From the NCBI GenBank assembly GCA_945911685.1, contig CAMEAW010000032.1, positions 1-26,116 of the forward strand: DNA of 26,116 nt, read 5' to 3'. The stretch's first letter is position 1. Each line of letters begins with the position of its first letter. Source of the stretch: Bordetella parapertussis. Its GTDB lineage: Bacteria > Pseudomonadota > Gammaproteobacteria > Burkholderiales > Burkholderiaceae_B. The notes beneath the pieces were generated by a model, which had not been told where the DNA came from, ran no database searches, and worked only from the letters and a program-made list of their open reading frames with translations. This document shows positions 14,080 through 22,990 of this stretch, piece by piece. Both the position numbers and the translations under genes were made by a program.

Positions 14080-15234
14080 ATGACCGACATTGGTCGGATG
14101 GCGCACTTGGCGCCCGCTCGTACCCAGCTTGCTGTCGATACGTATTTTGACCAAGCCCGCTTTGAGCGCGAGCAAAAAAGTATTTTTAATCAGTTTTCGC
14201 GTTATGTCGGGCACCAAAAGAGCGTCCCACAGCCCGGAGACTGGCGCAGCCTGTCCCACGAAAATAACGGTCGCGTTTTGGTACGTGGCAATGACGGGAT
14301 CGAACTCCTTTCTAACGTTTGCCGTCACCGCCAGGCGTTAATGCTGGGCGGTGAAACTGGAAATGTTTCAGGGCACATTAATACCCATGGCAACCTCAGG
14401 GATACTGGGGGTAATATTGTGTGTCCGCTTCATCGCTGGACCTACGACAAACAAGGTCACTTATTAGGCGCGCCGCATTTTGACAATACGCCCTGCCTGA
14501 ACCTCGAGCGCTTTGCGCTCAACGACTGCCATGGCTTGCTCTTTGAAGGCCCGCGTAATCCTGTTGCCGAAATCGGCGACCTATTCAAGCGCCCAGAATT
14601 TGATTTTTCGGGTTATGTGCTTGATCACGTTGAAGTCCACCAGTGCAACTACAACTGGAAAACCTTCATCGAGGTTTACCTTGAAGACTATCATGTTGCC
14701 CCTTTTCATCCAGGCTTAGGCCACTTTGTGACATGCGATGATTTGTCGTGGGAGTTCACCGAACACTACAGCATGCAACGCGTGGGGGTGCATCGCGCGC
14801 TCTCGCAGCCAGGGTCGCCGGCCTACAAGGTGTGGCACGACAAATTGTTAGCCTTTCGTGGCGGTCAGGCACCCGATTTTGGTGCGGTTTGGGTCACGTA
14901 TTTTCCGACGCACATGATCGAGCTCTATCCACATGTTGCCGTTCTTTCAACGCTTTACCCAAAGTCGCCCACTGAAACGGTCAATATCGTCGAGTTTTAC
15001 TACCCCGAAGAAATCGCGCTGTTTGAGCGCGAGTTTGTCGAGGCGCAACGCGAAGCCTACATGGAAACCGCGGTCGAAGATGACGAAATCGCCGAACGCA
15101 TGGATGCCGGTCGAGCCGCACTCATGGCGCGCGGCACCTCAGAAACGGGGCCCTACCAGTCACCCATGGAAGACGGCATGCAACATTTTCATGAGTGGTA
15201 TCGCAAAGCCATGAACGAAACCGAGAACTTTTAA
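14080..15234 (+). CDS. Rieske non-heme iron oxygenase, alpha-subunit type
   Basis: The 384-residue protein has an N-terminal Rieske [2Fe-2S] domain and a C-terminal mononuclear-iron catalytic domain. Cluster ligands are Cys81 and His83 (CRHR) and Cys115 and His118 (CPLH). His83 and Cys115 are 31 residues apart, longer than the 15-17 of many family members. The iron site is seen in NWKTFIEVYLEDYHVAPFH with the bridging Asp203 and ligands His205 and His210; the third acidic ligand is probably within 333-335 (EDD). The start at 14080 follows GAGGGA; the frame is open upstream to 13951, but that part overlaps promoter and hairpins. The substrate is unknown; aromatic or quaternary-amine oxidation are family possibilities. 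No reductase gene is adjacent. Confidence 0.88.
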   Translation: MTDIGRMAHLAPARTQLAVDTYFDQARFEREQKSIFNQFSRYVGHQKSVPQPGDWRSLSHENNGRVLVRGNDGIELLSNVCRHRQALMLGGETGNVSGHINTHGNLRDTGGNIVCPLHRWTYDKQGHLLGAPHFDNTPCLNLERFALNDCHGLLFEGPRNPVAEIGDLFKRPEFDFSGYVLDHVEVHQCNYNWKTFIEVYLEDYHVAPFHPGLGHFVTCDDLSWEFTEHYSMQRVGVHRALSQPGSPAYKVWHDKLLAFRGGQAPDFGAVWVTYFPTHMIELYPHVAVLSTLYPKSPTETVNIVEFYYPEEIALFEREFVEAQREAYMETAVEDDEIAERMDAGRAALMARGTSETGPYQSPMEDGMQHFHEWYRKAMNETENF

Positions 15235-15332
15235 CGAGTTTGCTTGTCGAACGGGCGTTTGCTTTAATAATGTTTAGCTCACGATTTTTTTGGCGGCGAG
15301 AGCCTTTTCAATTTTTGACATCCTAAAAAACC

Positions 15333-16214
15333 ATGAAACGAATTATTCTTTTTGTGCTGACGAACCTTGCGGTCATGCTGGTACTAAGCGCCACCCTGAG
15401 CATCTTGGGCGTCAATCGCTTTCTGACAGACCAAGGGCTCAATGTTCAGATGCTGTTAGTGTTTTCGGTGATTGTTGGCTTTACCGGTGCGATATTTTCG
15501 CTCTTAATCAGCAAGTGGATGGCCAAACGGAGTACCGGCGCAAGGGTGATTGACCCGCAAGCACCGAACGGCGCGAAAGAGCAATGGCTTGTTGACACCG
15601 TACATCAAATTGCAGATCGGGCCGGCATTGGTCGCCCTGAAGTCGCGATCTATGACGGCGAGCCCAACGCGTTTGCGACGGGCGCCTTTCGCAACGACTC
15701 GCTTGTGGCCGTCTCAACGGGCTTGCTCGACAGCATGACCGAAGAAGAAGTCACTGCCGTGTTGGCGCATGAAGTTGCACATATCGCCAACGGTGACATG
15801 ATCACCCTGACCTTGATTCAGGGCGTGGTCAATACCTTTGTTGTGTTTTTAGCCCGAGTCGTTGGCTACTTTGTTGACCGTGTGATTCTTAAAAATGACA
15901 AGGGTACAGGGCTTGGCTATTACGCCACAGTCATCGTGTGCGAAATAGCGTTTGGTATCGCTGCCAGCCTGATCGTCGCGTGGTTTTCTCGGCAGCGTGA
16001 ATATCGCGCCGATGCCGGCTCGGCTTCGCTGCTTAGCTCACGCGAGCCGATGATTCGTGCACTCGCGCGTCTGGGTGGCATCACACCTGGGGTCTTGCCT
16101 AAAAGCTTTGAGGCTTCGGGGATTAGTGGCGGTGGCGGGATTAGCGCTATGTTTGCGACGCACCCGCCCATCAATGCACGTATCAACGCTTTGCAAAATC
16201 TGCGCGTGAAGTAA
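15333..16214 (+). CDS. htpX: Membrane-bound zinc metalloprotease HtpX
   Basis: The 293-residue M48 protease takes part in inner-membrane protein quality control with FtsH. Two N-terminal hydrophobic segments (about 4-26 and 38-60) are followed by the catalytic HEVAH (His146, Glu147, His150), two more membrane segments (about 157-180 and 196-217), and the third zinc ligand Glu223 in [13 protein letters not shown]. The ending [12 protein letters not shown] is the usual HtpX C-terminus. The ATG at 15333 has no clear Shine-Dalgarno. A 98-base gap separates it from the Rieske gene and could hold its own promoter (AT-rich TAATAATG near 15268). A strong terminator follows. Confidence 0.97.
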   Translation: MKRIILFVLTNLAVMLVLSATLSILGVNRFLTDQGLNVQMLLVFSVIVGFTGAIFSLLISKWMAKRSTGARVIDPQAPNGAKEQWLVDTVHQIADRAGIGRPEVAIYDGEPNAFATGAFRNDSLVAVSTGLLDSMTEEEVTAVLAHEVAHIANGDMITLTLIQGVVNTFVVFLARVVGYFVDRVILKNDKGTGLGYYATVIVCEIAFGIAASLIVAWFSRQREYRADAGSASLLSSREPMIRALARLGGITPGVLPKSFEASGISGGGGISAMFATHPPINARINALQNLRVK

Positions 16215-16241
16215 AAACAGCGATCGACCATAGCCTAACTA

Positions 16242-16270
16242 AACAGCCTCAGTAATGAGGCTGTTTTTTT
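16242..16270 (+). terminator. Intrinsic terminator after htpX
   Basis: AACAGCCTCA (16242-16251), loop GTAA and TGAGGCTGTT (16256-16265) form a perfect 10-bp stem ending in a T-run to 16270. It lies 27 bases after the htpX stop in the gap between htpX and convergent polA, and is best oriented to end htpX transcripts. Confidence 0.93.
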
Positions 16271-16334
16271 ATGTATCAGGATGATTTTGTATGACTCACG
16301 CTCATGATGACACATCACAGATCGCACGTTGAAC

Positions 16335-19055
16335 TTAATGCGCCTGCTCCCAATTAGGACCAACACCGACCTCGGCAACAAGTGGCACGCGCAGGCTCGC
16401 CACATCACACATCAAACCAGGCAGATTATCTTTAATACGGTCAATCTCAGACAACGGCACGTCTAATACCAATTCATCATGTACCTGCATGACCATTTTG
16501 GTTTGTAGTTTTTCGTGTGTCAGCCAGTTTTGTACAGCAACCATCGCGAGCTTGATCAGGTCGGCTGCTGTACCTTGCATCGGCGCGTTAATCGCGGCAC
16601 GCTCGGCGCCGGCACGACGCGCGCCGGCAGCGTTGATGTCGGCTAGCCATAAGCGCCGACCAAATACCGTTTCGACGTAGCCTTGCGCATGGGCCAAGGC
16701 TCGGGTCTCTGCCATGTACTGCGCTACGCCTGGGTAGCGCGTGAAATAACGATCGATATACGACTGGGCCGCATCACGTGTGATGCCGAGATTGCTTGCT
16801 AGGCCAAACGCACCCATTCCGTAAATCAATCCAAAGTTAATCGCCTTGGCTGCACGACGCTGGTCTGAGGACACATCTTGCAAGTTCACGCCAAAGACTT
16901 CAGACGCGGTTGCTTTATGGATGTCTTCGCCCGCTGCAAACGCACGCTGCAAGTTGGCATCGTTTGAAACATGCGCCATGACACGCAATTCAATCTGCGA
17001 ATAGTCGGCAGAAATGATGACGCCGTTTGTGGCGACGAAGGCTTCGCGCACGCGTCGCCCTGCCTCAGAACGTACGGGTATATTTTGCAGATTAGGCTCA
17101 GACGACGCTAGGCGCCCAGTAATCACTGCGGCCTGGGCGTAATGCGTATGAACGCGCCCCGTTGCCGCATTCACCATTTTGGGTAGCTTGTCGGTGTAGG
17201 TGGATTTCAGCTTGGCCAACCCACGGTATTCGAGCAAGACCTGGGGCAAGGGATAATCTTCTGCCAGCTTGGTGAGCACATCTTCGTCGGTCGAGGGTGC
17301 GCCGCCCGGTGTTTTACGCACTACCGGCAACTGCATTTTTGTAAACAGGATCTCGCCCAGTTGCTTAGGCGAATTTAAATTAAAAGGTTGCTGGGCGATC
17401 GTATAAGCACGTTGTTCGAGCGTTAACAGTTCTTGCCCGATCACATGGCTTTGCCGGCCAAGTTCGGCCGAATCAATCAGGACACCATTGCATTCGATTT
17501 CAAACAGCACGCGTGAGACTAACATTTCAAGCTGGTAGATATATTCAAGCGAGGCAAGTGCCCTCACCTCGGGCCGCAACACGTTGTGCAACCTTAGTGT
17601 GAAATCAGCGTCTTCGCAGGCGTAGTGGGTGGCGCGCTCAAGGTCGACCTCATCAAAGCCGATTTGATGGGCACCCTTGCCGCATAACTGTTCGTACGAC
17701 GTACCTTTGATACCTAAACGGCGTAGGCACAGATCTTCCAGCCCGACGCCACGGTGCGATTCGAGCACATAGGCTTGCAACATGGTGTCATCCGCGACAC
17801 CGCGCAAGTCGATGCCCTCGTTTGCAAACACATGAGTGTCGTATTTGGCGTGATGTAAGAGCTTGGTTAGCCGCGGGTCTTCAAGCCAGGCTTTCATGCG
17901 GGCCAACACCTCGACGCGTGGCAATTGCCCTTGGGCATCAGCACCACGGTGTGCAACCGGAATATAACAAGCCACCCCCGGCTCAATCGAGAGCGAGATG
18001 CCCACGAGGCGAGCCTGCATCGCTTCAAGTGCAGTAGTTTCGGTATCCAAGGCTACACACTGCGCCGCCGACACTTGACCCAGCCAACGATCGAGCGTGG
18101 CCCAGTCTGTCACCATTTCATAACGGGTGTGTTCGGGCGCAGCGGGTCGTGCAACTTCTGTTGCAACACGCGCATCACCGGAGGGTACGCGGGTAGGTTC
18201 GCCCGTTAATTCACGCAGCCACGACTTGAAGCCGTAGCGTTCAAATAAGCGCGTGAGAGTATCTTTATCATGCGGCGTGGGTGCCAGCACTTCTATTTCG
18301 GGTACCTCAGTCTTCAACTCGCAATCCGTTTTGATCGTCAAGAGCTCACGCGTTAAAGTGAACTGACCGATGGCTGCCCGCAAATTTTCGCCCGCAACAC
18401 CTTTGACCTCGGCCGCACGCTCAACCAAGGCTTCAATTGACCCATACTCTTCGATCCACTTAGCCGCGGTCTTAGGGCCGACCTTTTGTACTCCGGGCAC
18501 GTTATCAACAGTGTCGCCCACCAACATTAAATAATCCACAATTCGATTAGGTGCCACGCCAAACTTACGCACAACGCCTGCTGGGTTGAGCTCTTCGTTT
18601 GACATGGTGTTGACCAAGGTAATGTGGCTGGTCACCAACTGCGCCAAATCCTTATCGCCGGTCGAGATCACGGTGTGGATGTCTTGCTCTTGTGCCCACT
18701 GGGCGAGTGTGCCGATGACATCGTCAGCTTCGACACCAGGCACGCTGAGTACGCTCCAGCCCATCGCTCGGACGGCGGCGTGAATCGGTTCAATCTGGCT
18801 GGCGAGATCTTCGGGCATCGACGGGCGATGTGATTTATAGTCGGGGTATAAATCATCGCGAAACGTTTTGCCACGTGCATCAAATACACAGGCAGCGTAT
18901 TGCGCAGGGTAGTCAAGCAAGATTCTGCGCATCATGTTGACCACGCCATAAATGGCACCCGTGGGCTCGCCTTGAGTATTACGCAAATCGGGCATCGCAT
19001 GAAAGGCGCGATACAGGTAACTTGATCCATCGACGAGCAACAAGGTTTTTTTCAT
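16335..19055 (-). CDS. polA: DNA polymerase I
   Basis: The 906-residue enzyme has all three activities of classical Pol I. The 5'-3' exonuclease runs from LLVDGSSYLYRAFHAMP through GDKDLAQLV and the GVQKVGPKTAAKW helix-hairpin-helix. The 3'-5' exonuclease keeps DTET (Exo I), HHAKYDTHVF (Exo II) and YACEDADFTLRL (Exo III). The polymerase has motif A ADYSQIELRVMAH, motif B RRAAKAINFGLIYGMG and motif C QVHDELVLD. The ATG at 19055 giving MKKTLLLVDGSS is chosen; a TTG three codons earlier is less likely. No clear Shine-Dalgarno is present. Its start codon overlaps that of the divergent LOG gene, so its promoter must lie inside that gene. Confidence 0.98.
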   Translation of the reverse strand: MKKTLLLVDGSSYLYRAFHAMPDLRNTQGEPTGAIYGVVNMMRRILLDYPAQYAACVFDARGKTFRDDLYPDYKSHRPSMPEDLASQIEPIHAAVRAMGWSVLSVPGVEADDVIGTLAQWAQEQDIHTVISTGDKDLAQLVTSHITLVNTMSNEELNPAGVVRKFGVAPNRIVDYLMLVGDTVDNVPGVQKVGPKTAAKWIEEYGSIEALVERAAEVKGVAGENLRAAIGQFTLTRELLTIKTDCELKTEVPEIEVLAPTPHDKDTLTRLFERYGFKSWLRELTGEPTRVPSGDARVATEVARPAAPEHTRYEMVTDWATLDRWLGQVSAAQCVALDTETTALEAMQARLVGISLSIEPGVACYIPVAHRGADAQGQLPRVEVLARMKAWLEDPRLTKLLHHAKYDTHVFANEGIDLRGVADDTMLQAYVLESHRGVGLEDLCLRRLGIKGTSYEQLCGKGAHQIGFDEVDLERATHYACEDADFTLRLHNVLRPEVRALASLEYIYQLEMLVSRVLFEIECNGVLIDSAELGRQSHVIGQELLTLEQRAYTIAQQPFNLNSPKQLGEILFTKMQLPVVRKTPGGAPSTDEDVLTKLAEDYPLPQVLLEYRGLAKLKSTYTDKLPKMVNAATGRVHTHYAQAAVITGRLASSEPNLQNIPVRSEAGRRVREAFVATNGVIISADYSQIELRVMAHVSNDANLQRAFAAGEDIHKATASEVFGVNLQDVSSDQRRAAKAINFGLIYGMGAFGLASNLGITRDAAQSYIDRYFTRYPGVAQYMAETRALAHAQGYVETVFGRRLWLADINAAGARRAGAERAAINAPMQGTAADLIKLAMVAVQNWLTHEKLQTKMVMQVHDELVLDVPLSEIDRIKDNLPGLMCDVASLRVPLVAEVGVGPNWEQAH

Positions 19056-19734
19056 GGGCCACAAAAAAGAAGAGATTTCGCTGATTCAGCAGCAAACAAC
19101 CCAAATTATGTCAGAGATGGTGCTAGCCGCCGAGACTCTGGCCAATATTGGGCCTGCAATCAGCGTATTTGGCAGTGCTCGCATTAAATCTGAGTCTGAG
19201 CATTATCAAAAAAGCGAGAAAATCGCTCAATTGTTGGCGAAAGCCGGCTTTACCGTCATTGCAGGCGGTGGGCCTGGCATCATGGAGGCCGCCAATAAAG
19301 GGGCCTTCGAGGCGGGTGGCACCAGTATCGGACTGCACATCAAACTGCACCACGAAGCTCGAGCGAACCCGTTTTTAAGCATTGAATTACCGTTTCAGCA
19401 CTTTGTGTCACGCAAATCGACCTTTTTTATGCACAGCCTAGGCTATGTGGTGCTACCAGGCGGCTTTGGTACGCTTGATGAGCTTTTTGAAGCTCTAACC
19501 TTGATGCAACTGGGCAAAGCGCCCTATGGGCCAGTGATCTTAGTTGGATCGGTTTTTTGGGGTGGTTTGATGAGCTGGATTGAAGCGCAGCTCACAGTCA
19601 ACGAATTGATCAACGCCATTGACCCCAAGATTTTTTTTATTGCAGACGAGCCTCAAGACGTTGTTGCACATCTTCTTGATTTTTATAAAGAGCACCCAGA
19701 GATTCTCAAGCTACAACCCAATCGCGCGGTCTAA
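19054..19734 (+). CDS. LOG family protein (TIGR00730-type nucleoside 5'-monophosphate phosphoribohydrolase)
   Basis: The 226 residues show the Rossmann-like lysine-decarboxylase-like LOG fold: ISVFGSAR (36-43), GGGPGIMEAANKGAFEAGG (71-89), Arg120 and Lys121 in FVSRKSTFF, and the catalytic PGGFGTLDE (135-143). Characterised relatives cleave the N-glycosidic bond of cytokinin nucleotides or AMP/purine monophosphates; older names calling them lysine decarboxylases are wrong. The ATG at 19054 has AAGG (19042-19045) eight bases upstream, lying inside polA on the other strand; later ATGs at 19108 and 19117 lack a site. The N-terminal 30 residues before the fold are helical. It faces polA divergently with no gap. 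Substrate here is inferred only. Confidence 0.88.
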   Translation: MGHKKEEISLIQQQTTQIMSEMVLAAETLANIGPAISVFGSARIKSESEHYQKSEKIAQLLAKAGFTVIAGGGPGIMEAANKGAFEAGGTSIGLHIKLHHEARANPFLSIELPFQHFVSRKSTFFMHSLGYVVLPGGFGTLDELFEALTLMQLGKAPYGPVILVGSVFWGGLMSWIEAQLTVNELINAIDPKIFFIADEPQDVVAHLLDFYKEHPEILKLQPNRAV

Positions 19735-19833
19735 GCAGAAAAACAAAGCGGATTGCCTGAGCTGAGAATACAGAACGGGGTCTGAGCTGCGACTCAAGCA
19801 AACGATCTAACCTGGGATCACAGCACGCAGTCT

Positions 19834-19864
19834 AAAAAAACGCGCTCAATCGAGCGCGTTTTTT
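19834..19864. terminator. Bidirectional intrinsic terminator between the LOG gene and typA
   Basis: A seven-base A-run (19834-19840), CGCGCTC (19841-19847), loop AATC, GAGCGCG (19852-19858) and a six-base T-run (19859-19864) form a symmetric terminator able to work in both directions. It serves the convergent LOG gene (stop 19734) and typA (stop 19907). The 100 bases between the LOG stop and the hairpin hold no feature I can name. Confidence 0.92.
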
Positions 19865-19906
19865 GTCATTCTCGGCATAATGAGTGCCGTTGGTATCAGC
19901 TGTACC

Positions 19907-21727
19907 TTACGCGTCAGAACGTGACATCCGCTTGCGCTCGTTCTCTGTGAGGTAGCGTTTGCGAATACGAATACTCTTTGGTGTCACTTCAACCAGTTCA
20001 TCATCGCTAATAAACTCAACAGCGTACTCAAGATTGCAATCGACTGGGGTGACTAAGCGCACGGCCTCGTCAGTACCCGATGAACGCACGTTGGTGAGCT
20101 GTTTGCCACGAATCGGATTCACCACCAAGTCGTTATCACGGCTATGGATACCAATCACCATGCCTTCATAGACTGGGTCATTGTGCGACACAAACATGCG
20201 GCCACGGTCTTGGAGTTTCCAGATCGAATAGGCCACTGCCTCGCCATCGTACTGGCTAATCAAGACGCCGTTATGACGCTCGCCCAGCAAGCCGTCTTTA
20301 ACTGGGCCATAGGCATCAAAGGTATGGCTCATCAAGCCATTGCCGCGTGTCATGGTCATAAACTCGCCCTGAAAACCAATCAAGCCGCGCGCAGGTACGC
20401 GATACTCAAGACGGGTACGCCCTTTACCATCGCTGACCATGTCAAGCAGTTCGGCTTTACGACGACCGAGCTCTTCCATCACGACGCCTTGGGTATTGTC
20501 TTCAAGGTCAATCGTCAAGTTTTCATAGGGCTCTGTCTTGACGCCGTTTTCTTCATGAAACACCACGCGTGGTCGCGAGACGGCCATTTCATAGCCCTCG
20601 CGGCGCATCGTTTCAATCAAAATCGTCAAGTGCAACTCGCCACGCCCAGACACCTCAAACACGGTGTCATCGTCGGTTTCTTTGAAACGCAAAGCCATGT
20701 TGGATTTGATTTCACGCTCAAGACGCTCGCGCAACTGGCGGCTCGTGACGAACTTACCTTCACGACCGGCCAGGGGGCTTGTGTTGACCATGAAGTTCAT
20801 GGTGAGCGTAGGCTCGTCAATTTTCAACAGAGGCAAGCCAACAGGGCTATCAGGCGAACAAAGCGTTGTGCCGATCGCAATATCTTCGATACCGTTCATC
20901 AGGACGATATCGCCCGCGATGGCAGAGTCTACGATTTCGCGCTCGAGACCTTTAAACTTCAACACTTGATTGACACGGCCTTTGAATGGCACGCCATCTG
21001 GCCCGTTGAGGCAAACCACTTCCATACCCGTCTTGATACGACCTTGACGAATACGTCCGATACCGATTTTTCCGACATAGGTGCTGTAATCGATTGACGA
21101 GATTTGAAACTGCAACGGCGCTTCTGGGTCGTCGTCGCGCATCGGTACATACTTCAAGATCGAATCAAACAGTGGGCGCATATCGCCGTCGCGCACATCC
21201 GGGCTCATGCCAGAAAAACCATTCAAGCCAGACGCATAGACCACCGGAAAATCCAACTGCTCTTCGGTAGCGCCTAGTTTGTCAAACAACTCAAAGGTCG
21301 CATTAATCACGTAATCAATACGTGCACCCGGGCGATCGACTTTGTTGACCACGACGATAGGCTTTAAGCCCAGGGCCAGCGCTTTTTTGGTCACGAAGCG
21401 TGTTTGGGGCATTGGGCCCTCAACTGCGTCAACCAACAACAACACACCGTCTACCATTGAGAGCACGCGCTCAACCTCACCACCAAAGTCGGCGTGACCG
21501 GGGGTGTCGACAATATTAATATGTGTGCCGTCATACTCAACCGCGCAGTTCTTTGAAAGAATCGTGATGCCACGCTCTTTTTCAAGGTCGTTTGAATCCA
21601 TGACGCGTTCGGTCATTTTTTCATTTGAACGAAAAGTGCCCGATTGACGCAGAAGTTGGTCAACCAATGTTGTTTTGCCGTGGTCAACGTGGGCGATGAT
21701 GGCAACGTTACGCAATGCGCGTGACAT
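19907..21727 (-). CDS. typA: Ribosome-associated GTPase TypA/BipA
   Basis: This 606-residue translational GTPase is of the EF-G-like superfamily. G motifs are complete: AHVDHGKT (12-19), GITIL (53-57), DTPGH (74-78) and NKVD (128-131). The C-terminal TypA-specific part includes [20 protein letters not shown] and ends with basic residues ([15 protein letters not shown]). BipA assists 50S assembly and growth at low temperature or stress. The ATG at 21727 has AAAGGA about seven bases upstream. Only nine bases separate it from truB, so it is the last gene of an infB-rbfA-truB-typA run, ended by the terminator at 19834-19864. A compact hairpin spans the end of truB just before it. Confidence 0.98.
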   Translation of the reverse strand: MSRALRNVAIIAHVDHGKTTLVDQLLRQSGTFRSNEKMTERVMDSNDLEKERGITILSKNCAVEYDGTHINIVDTPGHADFGGEVERVLSMVDGVLLLVDAVEGPMPQTRFVTKKALALGLKPIVVVNKVDRPGARIDYVINATFELFDKLGATEEQLDFPVVYASGLNGFSGMSPDVRDGDMRPLFDSILKYVPMRDDDPEAPLQFQISSIDYSTYVGKIGIGRIRQGRIKTGMEVVCLNGPDGVPFKGRVNQVLKFKGLEREIVDSAIAGDIVLMNGIEDIAIGTTLCSPDSPVGLPLLKIDEPTLTMNFMVNTSPLAGREGKFVTSRQLRERLEREIKSNMALRFKETDDDTVFEVSGRGELHLTILIETMRREGYEMAVSRPRVVFHEENGVKTEPYENLTIDLEDNTQGVVMEELGRRKAELLDMVSDGKGRTRLEYRVPARGLIGFQGEFMTMTRGNGLMSHTFDAYGPVKDGLLGERHNGVLISQYDGEAVAYSIWKLQDRGRMFVSHNDPVYEGMVIGIHSRDNDLVVNPIRGKQLTNVRSSGTDEAVRLVTPVDCNLEYAVEFISDDELVEVTPKSIRIRKRYLTENERKRMSRSDA

Positions 21728-21736
21728 ACTAGTCCT

Positions 21737-22552
21737 TTAATGAGCCTGCACAGGCTCAATGCCTGCCGGTAATTCGTGAATAGAACCGGGCGTAACAACA
21801 CTCGGCGAAACTGCGGTTTTTGCTGCCGGGACAAGTCCAGCAGGTAAATCACTCATGGCAATTAAATGCGACTCAGGGTTGGTTATTGTTTGCAATGTTT
21901 CAAGCTCAACAGCGCCCTCAAGTAAGAACGGCCCTACCTGCGTGCGTCGTAGTGCTGACAAATGCGCATAACAACCCAACGCGCGACCAATATCTTGCGC
22001 AAGCGTTCGGATGTACGTACCTTTTGTACAGTGCACTTGAACTTGTGCAGATAGCGGCGAGAATGCTAGCAGATCAATGTTACGAATCGTAATTTCACGC
22101 GGTTCGCGCTCAAGCACAATGCCCTGGCGCGCATATTCATAGAGCGGCTTACCATCGCGCTTGAGTGCAGAAATCATCGGTGGGATCTGCATTTGAGTAC
22201 CCAGAAATGTCTGCAACACTGCGGCAAAGGCCTCTTGAGCAACCCCAGCAAAGCCCTCAGCGGCCTGATTCACAACAATGCCAGTTAAGTCACCCGAGTC
22301 AGTTTCTTGACCAAAGGCAATGGTTGCCAAATAACCTTTATCGGCGCTTAACATCGCACCAGAAATCTTGGTCGCACGACCCATACAGCACACCAACAAA
22401 CCTGTCGCAAATGGGTCAAGCGTACCGGTGTGCCCGGCCTTCTGGGCGTCGAGCGCCCGTTTGGCGCGCTGCAAGGCGTGATTACTCGACAAACCAACCG
22501 GTTTGTCTAGCAACAAGACTCCATCGAGCACACGCCCGTGTCGCTTAGCCAT
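21737..22552 (-). CDS. truB: tRNA pseudouridine-55 synthase
   Basis: TruB converts U55 in the T-loop of tRNAs to pseudouridine and also acts as a tRNA folding chaperone. The 271-residue product has DGVLLLDKPVGLSSN at 10-24, the catalytic Asp46 in GHTGTLDPFATGLL, and KGTYIRTLAQDIG further on. The start MAKRHGRVLDG at 22552 is chosen; the frame stays open 31 codons more to 22645, but that extension overlaps rbfA and lacks family similarity. The last 30 or so residues are a Pro/Ala/Val-rich tail with LPAGLVPA and LPAGIEPV as a short repeat. It lies 28 bases after rbfA and nine before typA. Confidence 0.97.
   Translation of the reverse strand: MAKRHGRVLDGVLLLDKPVGLSSNHALQRAKRALDAQKAGHTGTLDPFATGLLVCCMGRATKISGAMLSADKGYLATIAFGQETDSGDLTGIVVNQAAEGFAGVAQEAFAAVLQTFLGTQMQIPPMISALKRDGKPLYEYARQGIVLEREPREITIRNIDLLAFSPLSAQVQVHCTKGTYIRTLAQDIGRALGCYAHLSALRRTQVGPFLLEGAVELETLQTITNPESHLIAMSDLPAGLVPAAKTAVSPSVVTPGSIHELPAGIEPVQAH
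21741..21758 (-). promoter_or_regulatory. Compact inverted repeat at the truB 3' end
   Basis: TGAGCCTG CA CAGGCTCA is a perfect inverted repeat with eight-base arms, at codons for the last residues of truB and just upstream of the typA ribosome-binding site. There is no T-run after it on the minus strand. It may fold in the mRNA as a seven- or eight-pair hairpin between the two reading frames. Confidence 0.55.
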
Positions 22553-22580
22553 CGTCAGATTCCAGAATAAGACGATAGCC

Positions 22581-22982
22581 TTACGGCTTGTCTTCAGGCT
22601 CGTCAGGGACACCCGCATATTGACCGGGCAGGTTAGCCTGATCAATCAGCGCGGACATTGCAATGCCGCGCTTGAGCTGAGGGTCGTGAAAAAATCGTAA
22701 ATTCGGCACAGTATGGATATGCAACAGCTTATACAGCTGTGAATAAAACCAACCGGCTTTTTCGTTCAAGAGTTTGGCGGCCACTTCAGGCTCAGCACCC
22801 AACACTGTGAAATACACTTTTGCGTGCGCGTAGTCGGCCGTCAACTCGATACCAGAAAGCGTAATCAAGCCCGCGCGACTCATATCGATTTCGCGTTGAA
22901 TAATGATGGCCAGATCTTTTTGAATCTGGTCAGCGAGGCGTAAATTACGGCCCGGGGCGGTTTTCTGTTTGTGACGTGTCAT
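22581..22982 (-). CDS. rbfA: Ribosome-binding factor A
   Basis: The 133-residue KH-like protein is needed for late 30S maturation and cold adaptation. It shows the family pattern [18 protein letters not shown], then [20 protein letters not shown] and a C-terminal [22 protein letters not shown]. The gap to the infB stop is eight bases; there is no clear Shine-Dalgarno of its own, so coupling to infB translation is likely. The order infB-rbfA-truB is standard in proteobacteria. Confidence 0.97.
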   Translation of the reverse strand: MTRHKQKTAPGRNLRLADQIQKDLAIIIQREIDMSRAGLITLSGIELTADYAHAKVYFTVLGAEPEVAAKLLNEKAGWFYSQLYKLLHIHTVPNLRFFHDPQLKRGIAMSALIDQANLPGQYAGVPDEPEDKP

Positions 22983-22990
22983 TCAGGCGA

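Noticed and set aside
20144..21097. A 317-codon open frame antisense to typA
   Set aside because: It lies fully inside a clear TypA gene on the other strand, and its translation shows no domain or family pattern; codon bias of the real gene explains the open frame.
22553..22645. 31-codon upstream extension of truB
   Set aside because: It overlaps the end of rbfA and the sequence is unlike TruB; MAKRHGRVLDG is the natural start.
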